Shown piece after piece: positions 25,155-32,886 of a stretch of DNA of 64,000 bases. Made by a program: the position numbers and the translations under genes. Within the stretch, counting starts at the first letter, position 1, and each line of letters begins with the position of its first letter. The DNA comes from Moorena sp. SIOASIH (GTDB lineage: Bacteria; Cyanobacteriota; Cyanobacteriia; Cyanobacteriales; Coleofasciculaceae): contig NZ_JAAHIH010000006.1 in NCBI RefSeq assembly GCF_010671925.1, positions 744,001 to 808,000 on the forward strand. The letters run 5' to 3'. The notes below the pieces were generated by a model. It was not told the origin of the DNA. It saw only the letters and a program-made list of their open reading frames with translations, and made no database searches.

Positions 25155-27329
25155 TCACCCTTCTGAACGAATCAACCTCTGATAAACTCCCCCTTCCTCC
25201 CACAATTCCTCATGAGTACCCCGCTGCACTACCTTACCCCCTTCCAGCACAATAATTTCATCACAATCCCGAATCGTACTCAGGCGGTGGGCTACCAAAA
25301 TACAACTACACTGACGCGTACGCAAATTTGACACAATCATTTGTTCTGTCTGGGCATCTAAAGCAGACGTCGCTTCATCCATCACCAAAATTGCTGGATT
25401 TTTCACCAATGCCCGGGCAATTTCCAACCGTTGTCGCTGTCCGCCACTTAAATTCACACCACCTTCGAGCAATTCCCCGTCATATCCCCCCGGAATTGCC
25501 ATGACTGCTTCATGGATAACCGCATCTTGACAAGCTTGGACTAATTGCTGATCGGTTACTGTAGCATTCCATAAAGTCAAATTATCCCGCACCGTACCAC
25601 CAAACAGAAAGATATCCTGTTCCACTAGTGATAAAGAACTGGCCAACACCTCTCGCGGAATTTCCCTTCTAGGAGTCCCATCCAAGAGAATCTCCCCTTC
25701 CCAAGGTTGATAAAGTCCACAGATCAGTTTAGCCAGGGTAGATTTCCCCGAACCACTAGCACCAACTAAAGCCACCCGTTGTCCTGGTTGCAAGGATAGA
25801 CTGAAGTTCTCAATCAACGGCGGGTCTACATGGGAGTAACCAAAAGTAACATCCCGTAACTCCACATAACCTTTTAGATTTTGGATTAAATCCGACTTCT
25901 CCCCATCTCCCCATCTCCCTCTCTCCCTCTCTCCCTCTCTCTCCACTTCCGAATCAAGGGAATTACCTAACACATCATCTAAACGATTTAAATCCCCTTC
26001 TAATTCCTGGAGGGTACTCCCGAAATCTACCAAGGTATTAACAGGTTGTTGAAAACTGATCATCAAACTTTGAAACGCCACCAACATCCCAATGCTGAGG
26101 TTTCCATCCATCACCCGCCAACCCCCAACTACTAAGATCAACATCGAGGTTAAGGAGCTAAGTAATATGGGTAAAACCCCCAACATCTGGTTTGTGAGGT
26201 CCAACTCTTGCTGAGCGATCGCAGCTTTGGCATAATAACCAGACCAGCGGGAAAAGAAATCCGACTCCAAGGCTGATGCTTTCAAGGTTTCCATACTCTG
26301 GAGCGCTGCAATACTTACCCCCGCAGCTTTCCCCCAATCTTGGACTAAGCGCATATTAGCATCCACCCGCTGTCTGGCTACCCACTGCAAGGCCAAGCCA
26401 TTGATGGCGGAAAAACAGATACCAATTAAAGTCAGTACTCCGTCATAGGCAAACATCACCACAGCATAGAACAATATCATCACCGTATCAATCACCGTAG
26501 TTGCCAATTGTCCAGATAGCACCTGACCCACTTTATTATTCAGACTGGCACGATTGCTAATTTCCCCGGCATATCTTTGAGCATAAAATCTGACAGGCAA
26601 TCGCAAAATATGCCATAGGAAACGAGTGGACATCCCCACAGCCAGTTTAATCCTCAGCTTTCGTAAATAGCGCAGTCGCAGCAGGGTCAGAATTCCTTGA
26701 AACACCGTCGTAATAATCATCCCTAAAATTAGGGGACGCAGCCATTCCGTGCGATTTTCTACCAGAATCTCATCCACAAACACCTGACTGAAGACTGGGA
26801 TAGCTAATCCTGGCATAACTAACAGAAATCCTGCCAAAATACAGTATAAAATTGCCCCAACTGAACCTTGCAAACGGTCAATCAACCCTAAGATAACACT
26901 AGGTTTACGACCCCCCTTGTTAAAGTCGGTTCCGGGTTCCATCACTAAGACAATGCCAGTAAACCCCTCATCAAATTCCTCCCAATAAATCCTCCGGGGA
27001 CCCGTAGCGGGGTCATTGAGGAATACCCAATGTTTGCTGAATCCTTCCACCACCAGGAAGTGATTGAACTGCCAAAAGACAATGTAGGGGGGAGATAATT
27101 CTTGAAGTTGTTCTAAGTGTTCTGCCTTAAATCCATCTGCAACCATTCCGTAACGTCTAGCAGCAAGAATCACATTAGAAGCTTTGCTGCCATCACGGGA
27201 AACCCCACACTCAATCCGCAGTTCAGCTAAGGGCACAATGCGATTATAGTAAGCAAGAATAATAGCTAAGGAAGCGGCTCCGCATTCGACTGCTTCCATT
27301 TGTAAAATAGTAGGAGTTTTAACACGCAT
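25155..27329 (-). CDS. NHLM-type ABC exporter with C39 double-glycine peptidase
   Basis: 724 residues. The N-terminal C39 peptidase domain has Cys16 (MEAVECGAASLAI), His90 (QFNHFLVVEGF) and Asp106 (FLNDPATGPR), the complete triad that cleaves after GG/GA leaders. A six-helix exporter domain (about 160-450) follows, then an ATPase with ALVGASGSGKST, LSGGQRQRLEIARALVKNP, ILVMDEATSALD and AHRLST. It matches the first NHLM bacteriocin ABC protein and is the expected peptidase for all GG-type peptides in 16.9-24.8 kb. Residues about 460-476 (EREGERERGRWGDGEK) are encoded by a CTCCCTCT/CCCCATCT simple repeat inserted in the linker before the ATPase. The frame stays open. Confidence 0.92.
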   Translation of the reverse strand: MRVKTPTILQMEAVECGAASLAIILAYYNRIVPLAELRIECGVSRDGSKASNVILAARRYGMVADGFKAEHLEQLQELSPPYIVFWQFNHFLVVEGFSKHWVFLNDPATGPRRIYWEEFDEGFTGIVLVMEPGTDFNKGGRKPSVILGLIDRLQGSVGAILYCILAGFLLVMPGLAIPVFSQVFVDEILVENRTEWLRPLILGMIITTVFQGILTLLRLRYLRKLRIKLAVGMSTRFLWHILRLPVRFYAQRYAGEISNRASLNNKVGQVLSGQLATTVIDTVMILFYAVVMFAYDGVLTLIGICFSAINGLALQWVARQRVDANMRLVQDWGKAAGVSIAALQSMETLKASALESDFFSRWSGYYAKAAIAQQELDLTNQMLGVLPILLSSLTSMLILVVGGWRVMDGNLSIGMLVAFQSLMISFQQPVNTLVDFGSTLQELEGDLNRLDDVLGNSLDSEVEREGERERGRWGDGEKSDLIQNLKGYVELRDVTFGYSHVDPPLIENFSLSLQPGQRVALVGASGSGKSTLAKLICGLYQPWEGEILLDGTPRREIPREVLASSLSLVEQDIFLFGGTVRDNLTLWNATVTDQQLVQACQDAVIHEAVMAIPGGYDGELLEGGVNLSGGQRQRLEIARALVKNPAILVMDEATSALDAQTEQMIVSNLRTRQCSCILVAHRLSTIRDCDEIIVLEGGKVVQRGTHEELWEEGGVYQRLIRSEG

Positions 27330-27339
27330 TTATAGCATT

Positions 27340-27545
27340 TTTATTTGAATCGAACAGGGAGTAGGGAGTAGGGAGTAGGGAGTAGGGAGTAGGGGTAATA
27401 AAATTCAATGTACCTAATCAGCTATCAGCTATCAGCTATCAGCTATCAGCTATCAGCTATCAGCTATCAGCTGACCACTGACGGCTGACGGCTGACCACT
27501 GACGGCTGACCACTGACGGCTGACCACTGACGGCTGACAGCTAAA
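27340..27545. repeat. GGGAGTA, CAGCTAT and TGACGGC heptamer arrays
   Basis: Five GGGAGTA units (27356-27392), seven CAGCTAT units (27420-27470) and TGACCACTGACGGC units (27471-27540), directly upstream of the C39 transporter start. The transporter promoter would have to sit within or beyond these arrays. Confidence 0.88.
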
Positions 27546-27556
27546 TGCTTACTCAC

Positions 27557-27584
27557 AAACAAAAAAGTACCCTCGTTGGGTACT
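27557..27584 (-). terminator. Hairpin with T-run on the minus strand
   Basis: Perfect 7-bp stem AGTACCC (27566-27572) / GGGTACT (27578-27584) with a 5-nt loop. On the minus strand it is followed by TTTTTT. There is no minus-strand gene just upstream of it, so it may shield the exporter gene from read-through or serve as part of the plus-strand leader of the LysM gene. A second hairpin GCCTC/GAGGC lies at about 27622-27644. Confidence 0.55.
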
Positions 27585-27677
27585 GTTGAAGCTTGATTCC
27601 ATTGTCCATAATGCAAAACAAGCCTCGGTAAAGTCATGAGGCTTCTCGCCGGATAAACTAACCAACAGGAGCTGGTC

Positions 27678-28256
27678 ATGATTGACACAATTAACACCAA
27701 TAAGATTAGGCACCAAACCTCACAGGTTGACACAGGTACCCCTGAGCCAAGAAACAGTCTACCTACCATTTCCGTTCGTCAGCCCATAGCCCACGACATT
27801 GTTGACAATCCCATCCGTGTCTGCGGCATTGCTACTGGCTTTGAAGGCATCATTAACGTCCGTGTCCGGGACAATAATGGTACTGAGTTATTCCGGAATT
27901 TTCTAACTGTTGGCGCTAATGGCATCCTAGCTAACTTCTCAGTAGGATTGCCATTGGACATCGTACCAGCAACTCCCCAAGGTACCCTTGAAATTTTCAG
28001 TATCTCAGCAGCAAACGGCAGTGAAACCAATCAGGTAATCGTGCCAATAGTTTTCGGCAACGCCTTGCTGCTTCGATACTTTGGTTTCTATCAATACACT
28101 GTCATCCCCGGTGACACCCTCTTCAGCATCGCCCAACAAGTTTACGGTGAGGGCAGATTGTACCCTCGGATATTAGAAGCCAACCGACACAAGATTAACC
28201 GTCCTGATCAGATCTATCCAGGATTAGTGTTACGAGTTCCAGTGTCAAAGTTTTAG
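27678..28256 (+). CDS. Gmad2-like and LysM domain protein
   Basis: 192 residues. Residues about 30-125 (ISVRQPIAHDIVDNPIRVCG, then GFEGIINVRVRDNNGTEL) look like the Gmad2 immunoglobulin-like domain. Residues about 140-190 form a LysM motif (YTVIPGDTLFSIAQQVYG, then NRPDQIYPGLVLRVP) that binds peptidoglycan or chitin-like glycans. There is no classical signal peptide at the chosen start, which has GGAG 12 nt upstream. A cell-wall-linked role is likely if it is exported. It is divergent from the C39 exporter gene, but a functional link is not shown. Confidence 0.82.
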   Translation: MIDTINTNKIRHQTSQVDTGTPEPRNSLPTISVRQPIAHDIVDNPIRVCGIATGFEGIINVRVRDNNGTELFRNFLTVGANGILANFSVGLPLDIVPATPQGTLEIFSISAANGSETNQVIVPIVFGNALLLRYFGFYQYTVIPGDTLFSIAQQVYGEGRLYPRILEANRHKINRPDQIYPGLVLRVPVSKF

Positions 28257-28649
28257 TTAGTGCTAAGATAAGCATCTAGCGAAAAGCTGAATGCTTATAG
28301 CGGTTTTCAATTAGGTGAGGTACATATTCTTGGGTTTTAGGGAACAGGGAACAGGGAACAGGGAACAGGTAAAAGGGAACAGGGAACAGGGAACAGGGAA
28401 CAGGGAACAGTAAACATTAAAAATTAAAAAGGGAAAAGGGAACAGTAGTAGGGTGGGCAAAGTTATATTATCTAGAATTCTCAAAAGAACTAAAAGGTGT
28501 TTGCCCACCAACAGGGGATCTCATTAGACTAGAAACAGCTAGAGTGATAATATAAGCATTTGTTGCCTATTCCCGACTCCCGACTCCCGACTCCCGACTC
28601 CCTGTTCCCTGTTCCCTGTTCCCTGTTCCCTATTCCCTTTACTATATAA
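28257..28649. repeat. GGGAACA and CCCGACT/CCCTGTT heptamer arrays
   Basis: GGGAACA units at 28337-28415 and ATTCCCG/ACTCCCG/TTCCCTG units at 28565-28640. Between them is GTAGGGTGGGCAAA with a partner TTTGCCCACC (about 28449-28510), an imperfect inverted repeat. No gene. Confidence 0.85.
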
Positions 28650-29501
28650 ATGACAAACTACGAAATCGAAACCCAAGAATGGTGGGTAGAACGTTGGAAT
28701 GACTTACTCAATTCCTATCGCTTCAAAAAGCGTTTGGAACGGGGACGTATCTATGCCAAAGAAGGCAACATTCTCAGTATTGACTTTCTAGGACCACAAG
28801 TAGTCGCCAAAGTTCAAGGAACTGCTCCGGAGCCCTATGAACTAACCATTTCCATCGAACCCTTTACCGAGGAAGACTGGAATTATGTCGTGCAAACCCT
28901 GGCAAGTAAAGCAATTTACTCAGCTCAGTTATTAGCAGGAGAAATGCCCCATAATATCGAAGAAGTATTTACTGCCAATGGTTTAAGTTTATTTCCCTTC
29001 ACCCTCTCCGACGTTCGTTCCCGATGCAATTGCCCCGATCCCAAAAATCCTTGTAAGCATATCGCAGCAGTATACTATGAATTAGGCGATCGCTTCAGCG
29101 AAGACCCCTTTGTTTTGTTCCAGTTGCGGGGAAGCACCAAAGAACAAATCCTTGATGCCTTGCGTAAATTACGGAGTGGTCAAGCAGGAGAAACTTCGGC
29201 CACAGAGCAGCAATCTTCAATCCCAAATCTCACTTCCGGTGATCAAAACACAGAAGAGGGGGAATCAGCCATCGGCGATCCTGAAACCTCAGTCAATATT
29301 CAGCAATTTTGGCAATACGATCAGCCCCTCGATTCTTCCCTTGTGGTGATTGCACCACCAACAGATAGTGGAACCGTCCTTGATGTCTTAGGAACAATTC
29401 CTCTAGGAGCAGCTGACCCTCGTGTCATGCAGTATTTAAAGGGAATTTATCAGATAGTCAGCCAGCAAGCTGTAATTTCAGCATTAAATCGAGATAGCTA
29501 A
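28650..29501 (+). CDS. SWIM zinc-finger domain protein
   Basis: 283 residues. The SWIM motif CNCPDPKNPCKH (CxC-x6-CxH, about residues 129-140) is present. The N-terminal region has WWVERWNDLLNSYRFKKRLERGRIYAKEG, typical of the SWIM proteins encoded next to SNF2-family helicases. SWIM fingers bind DNA or proteins. No helicase gene is adjacent here. The C-terminal third is acidic and low-complexity (TSATEQQSSIPNLTSGD...) followed by a short ordered tail. Confidence 0.85.
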   Translation: MTNYEIETQEWWVERWNDLLNSYRFKKRLERGRIYAKEGNILSIDFLGPQVVAKVQGTAPEPYELTISIEPFTEEDWNYVVQTLASKAIYSAQLLAGEMPHNIEEVFTANGLSLFPFTLSDVRSRCNCPDPKNPCKHIAAVYYELGDRFSEDPFVLFQLRGSTKEQILDALRKLRSGQAGETSATEQQSSIPNLTSGDQNTEEGESAIGDPETSVNIQQFWQYDQPLDSSLVVIAPPTDSGTVLDVLGTIPLGAADPRVMQYLKGIYQIVSQQAVISALNRDS

Positions 29502-29679
29502 TATAGTAGTTCTCAATTGGGTGAGGGAAGTTGGTCCTGGGTTTTATATCATGTCGGGATGATTACCCTTAATAAAAATCTCCCCTATCTCCCCATCTCC
29601 CCATCTCCCCACACTTCCCACCCTCCCCACACTTCCCGCGCCCCCGCCCCTTCTTTTTTAGAAATATGAGATGCAACCT

Positions 29680-30339
29680 TCAAGACTTCTGAGCCACACC
29701 CTTATACATATAGCCCAGAATCTTAGAAAATTTGGGTTCATAAAACTCTTCTAACTTCAGAATCTCGAAATGGTTTTCAACCAGCTGTTTGATATTACGA
29801 TTGAGATGACAGCCATCCGCAATAATCTTTTGTACAGGAGTCAAGCGATTTTGCCAAACCTGAACCTTAGGCTCATCACTCAGTCCATGCTCAATAAAAA
29901 AGAACTTTCCCCCTGGTTTTAGCACCCGATAAATTTCCTGTATAGCCTGATTTACCCTAGCAATACTGCACAAAGTCCAGGTGCTAACTACACTATCAAA
30001 GCTATGGTCAGCCATCGGTAAACTTTCCCCATTCAGTACCCGAAAATCAACAGTAATTTCCGATTCATGAATACGTTTTTTTGCTAAGGACTGCATACCT
30101 GGATTAGCATCAATCGTGGTAATTTTTTCCAGTTGTTTGGGGTAATACCTTAAATTTAATCCTGTGCCAAAGCCAATTTCAAATACTTGCCCAGACACCT
30201 GAGATAAAACCTCTTGACGATACTTGGTTAAGACCGGGTCAGACATAGCCCAGTCCAGAAATCGGGGGAAAATTAACTCTGAATATAAACTCATGATCCA
30301 ATTACCTTGGGATAACCTTGAATTGGCACTCATGATCAA
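29680..30339 (-). CDS. Class I SAM-dependent methyltransferase
   Basis: 219 residues; MSLYSELIFPRFLDWAM at codon 16 is another plausible start. The SAM motif VFEIGFGTGLNLRYYP, the acidic strand-2 end TTIDANPGMQ, FDSVVSTWTLCSI and RVLKPGGKFFFIEHG are all present. The overall form is that of UbiE/METTL7-like small-molecule methyltransferases (phospholipid or quinone type). The substrate cannot be told from sequence. The gene stands alone between repeats. Confidence 0.85.
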   Translation of the reverse strand: MIMSANSRLSQGNWIMSLYSELIFPRFLDWAMSDPVLTKYRQEVLSQVSGQVFEIGFGTGLNLRYYPKQLEKITTIDANPGMQSLAKKRIHESEITVDFRVLNGESLPMADHSFDSVVSTWTLCSIARVNQAIQEIYRVLKPGGKFFFIEHGLSDEPKVQVWQNRLTPVQKIIADGCHLNRNIKQLVENHFEILKLEEFYEPKFSKILGYMYKGVAQKS

Positions 30340-30537
30340 TTATATATATAGAGAGCTCTTAATTAGGTGAGGGAAAAAATCCTGGGTTAATGGGAGTAGG
30401 GAGTAGGGAGTAGGGAATAGGGAATAAGGAAAAAATCCTGAGGTGCCACCCGTGGCGAATTTAATTCTTAATGGTAAGAGCGCACCTAGGTACCTGATTA
30501 CTATGAGAAACTCCATATAAATTATAGTAGTCAACTT
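30340..30537. repeat. GGGAGTA array and 47-bp IR-ended dispersed unit
   Basis: GGGAGTA units at about 30390-30425, then a 47-bp unit at about 30441-30487 starting AGGTGCCACCCGTGG and ending AAGAGCGCACCT. The same unit, almost base for base, is at about 61591-61637, and related forms occur near 34380, 49155, 52136 and 52316. Confidence 0.8.
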
Positions 30538-30965
30538 GACACTCCCCGACCATTAGGCGCGGGGATTCCTAGATCAACGAGCCGCCTTAAACCACTATGT
30601 CCCAATCTTTGACGCCGCAAAAATAGGCAATATCTAAACCAAAAACCCGTCAAGACCAAGAATCTAGTTCAGTTCATAGTAGACCCAGAGGGCGATTCTT
30701 CTTAGGCGTTTGGCTACTTAACAGGAAGTGCATGTGCATAGTCCGTTTCTCTTCCTTTTCGCCTTCGGTGTGCCCCACCGTACCGTTCTTTCTCAAAAAG
30801 TGACTTACCTGGGTTCACACGCCAATAGTTAATTGACGGTTGGGTTTTTAAGGAGGATTTTCCCTACCCTCCGGGCATTAATGTTTTAAGGTCAAGCAGT
30901 GGCGGGCTTCTGACCCGGTTGCGCCAAGGCCAAAGGCCACGCTACGCGAACGGTTTTTCAACCTG
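30538..30965 (-). mobile_element. Probable right-end remnant of an IS200/IS605-type (TnpB) element
   Basis: Read on the minus strand, the segment ends GAATCCCCGCGCC...GGTCGGGGAGTGTCAA, the stem-loop form (CCCCGCGCC/GG-CGGGG) I associate with the right ends of cyanobacterial IS200/IS605-type tnpB elements. The roughly 400 bp inside is GC-richer than the flanks. It contains a minus-strand stretch with a GTVGHTEG-like peptide, like the C-terminal tail of such TnpB proteins, but no open transposase frame. It is therefore a degenerate or non-autonomous copy. The other boundary is uncertain and merges with a GGCCAAAGGCCACGC unit near 30923-30945. Confidence 0.4.
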
Positions 30966-31134
30966 TACCCTATATCTAAAGTATACTCTGGCGCTAGAAA
31001 AGTGTCAACCTCTTATCACAAGTTTTTTCTAGGCATTTAGCGCGCTAGTCACTTTCATCTGAGCTCGCTTTGTGGCGGAGTTTTCAGTGTTAGGATTCCT
31101 AATAAATATGAGCGTGCAGGCTACCGGGTGAAGT

Positions 31135-31734
31135 ATGACAACTATATTTGATTGGATTAATCAATTCCGAAATGCTTGGGGTGACAACTTCCAGGCGGTG
31201 GGTGATTTGGTTCTTTATGCCTGGATTATAAGTTTTGTCAATTTAGTCTTATGCGGGGGAGCACTTAACGAAAAGTTTGGTATCCAACCCCGCACCTGGC
31301 TCGGGCTAGTTGGTATTTTGTTTTCACCATTCTTGCACAAAGACTGGAAACACTTAATCGGAAACACTATTCCTTTCGCGCTCCTTGGCTGTTGGGTGTT
31401 GTTACGAGGAACGGATGATTTCTGGGTCGTGACCTTGGTGATAGTCTTGGTTGGTGGTTTAGCTGAATGGCTACTTGGTTCACCTAACAGTGTCTCTTAT
31501 GGCGCGAGCGGTGTAGTTTTTGGGTATGTAGCTTTTCTGATCGCACAGGGGTATTTAGAAGATAACCCCCTGTTAGTCATAGGTTCTATTGCTATCGGTG
31601 GTGTCTATGGTTTTACACTCAGAGGTTTATTTCCTGGTGAAACAGGGATCTCCTGGCAAGGACATTTATTTGGCTTCCTGGCAGGTATGCTTGCAGCCAG
31701 CTATCTGGACACCTTTCGGAATATGTTTCTGTAA
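31135..31734 (+). CDS. Rhomboid-family intramembrane serine protease
   Basis: 199 residues with six hydrophobic segments. Seen: catalytic Ser125 in GASGVVFG, catalytic His177 in GHLFGFLAG, and His73/Asn77 in HLIGNTIP, which form the oxyanion site. ALNEKFGIQPRTWLGL and LFSPFLHKDWKHL form the usual L1-loop region. All residues needed for activity are present. It cleaves transmembrane segments of unknown substrates. It is monocistronic as far as can be seen. Confidence 0.92.
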   Translation: MTTIFDWINQFRNAWGDNFQAVGDLVLYAWIISFVNLVLCGGALNEKFGIQPRTWLGLVGILFSPFLHKDWKHLIGNTIPFALLGCWVLLRGTDDFWVVTLVIVLVGGLAEWLLGSPNSVSYGASGVVFGYVAFLIAQGYLEDNPLLVIGSIAIGGVYGFTLRGLFPGETGISWQGHLFGFLAGMLAASYLDTFRNMFL

Positions 31735-31963
31735 GCAAACATCGGGCTAAAGGTTGGACCACTGTGCTCAGCTTACCCTTGACTAGGTGAATGGGTAGGT
31801 AGTCAGAGCAACTCTGGCTGGCAAACGGTGGGTCCGACCACAATCACCATCACTTCCGCTTCATTCTAGTCAGAGCCACCGGTCTCGGGATCTGCCCATC
31901 ATCAATTGAGCCACTTTTGAGGCTTACTGGTCAAATGGTCTAGCTGTTGGCCGTAGGTCCGGT

Positions 31964-31998
31964 AAAAAAAATCCCCGCTAGCGGCCAGACTAGCGGGG
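31964..31998 (-). terminator. Rho-independent terminator, minus strand (distal of two)
   Basis: Stem CCCCGCTAG (31973-31981) / CTAGCGGGG (31990-31998) with an 8-nt loop, followed on the minus strand by ATTTTTTTTACC. No gene in this orientation ends here, so it marks the end of a small transcript. Confidence 0.8.
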
Positions 31999-32154
31999 TG
32001 TGCTTTTCTCTTTGTGTTCTCAATTAATATTATTGGCCAATCATGTATGATTTGGTGTTTACCTAACGTCAATTTTTGGTGTGATTTCATATAAATTTTT
32101 ATAAACTTGCTTGTTTTGGTCGATTAGTCAATCTGAGCACCAGGTGATCTGGAT

Positions 32155-32315
32155 CAAAAAACTCCACTAGCCTGATACTAGTGGAGGCAGGGTGTGTTAT
32201 TCGTCAACTTCATAATAGATATCCTATGTTGCTGATCTGGTTTGCTTAATGTATGGTTTTGTGTTTGATTTAAGTTGTTGCTCAGCAGAATCTGGATTAT
32301 ACTTTTTATTCCCAT
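32155..32315 (-). ncRNA. Candidate small RNA with 11-codon mini-frame, minus strand
   Basis: Bounded by a promoter at 32322-32349 and a terminator at 32155-32186 (stem CTCCACTAG/CTAGTGGAG followed by TTTTTT on the minus strand), about 160 nt. It contains an ATG with AGGAT upstream encoding MKLTNNTPCLH, whose stop is in the first arm of the terminator stem. That is the geometry of a leader-peptide attenuator. The next segment to 31964 is similar (AAGCACACCCCGCTAG before its stem), so the unit looks tandemly duplicated. No downstream structural gene on this strand is present, so the regulated target is unknown. Confidence 0.4.
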
Positions 32316-32321
32316 TATTCT

Positions 32322-32349
32322 AGCATAGCATAAAAATTGTGGCTGTCAA
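32322..32349 (-). promoter_or_regulatory. Sigma70-type promoter, minus strand
   Basis: On the minus strand TTGACA (32349-32344), a 16-bp spacer, then TATGCT (32327-32322). It points toward the two terminators at 32155-32186 and 31964-31998. Confidence 0.5.
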
Positions 32350-32886
32350 GGGCAAAAAATCTGGACGATCAGTAAATTATGGTAATATTTGCCTAAAATT
32401 GACTATAATTCCCTATGAGACACATAGCCTTTTGTGCAGCGCTTTCTGGTTATGGATAAGAGAAAAGCCAACTTGAAAGACTAGAGGTATGTGAGGTACA
32501 AAAAAATACCGAAAAGTCCAGAAGTGTCGAGCCCTTAAAACCTTCACAACTTATGGAATCATGACTCCTGGATAACGTTAGTTATGTCGAAATTAGGTGA
32601 TTTATACGGCGTTGCTTAATAATGGAATGATTTTAAGAGTGAGGTGGAACAGGCATCTTGCCTGTTCCTGATATTTTCACCGCAGGCAGGATGCCCACCC
32701 CACTCATATTCATTCGAAGATTCAGCAACGCCATTTATACTGTTATTTTTACTATTAAACACCACGATTAGATCGTCATTCCCCATTACCGATTACCCAT
32801 CCCGGTTGCAAAAACCGTAACTAATGGAACCGAATTATCCTGTAATGGTCATATTAGAACAGGGTATTAGCAACGGAGACGATCTG
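32350..32886. other. Intergenic region upstream of the serpin gene
   Basis: No gene seen. It includes an inverted pair around 32654-32700 (GGCATCTTGCC... / ...GGCAGGATGCC) and a GCGTTGCTTAATAATGGAAT / ATTCGAAGATTCAGCAACGCC pair around 32610-32740, which together make a MITE-like hairpin of about 130 bp with ends GGCGTTGCT / AGCAACGCC. Confidence 0.5.

Noticed and set aside
14701..27329. Lanthipeptide or cyanobactin cluster
   Set aside because: No LanM, PatA/PatG-like proteases or YcaO present, and the cores lack Cys; only export and precursor genes are visible.
31902..32090. 62-codon minus-strand frame across the terminator
   Set aside because: It runs through a Rho-independent terminator hairpin and T-run, which does not fit a real gene.
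32824..32886. N-terminal extension of the serpin
   Set aside because: The lipoprotein signal begins at ATG 32887 with a proper ribosome site; the extension would bury the signal peptide.
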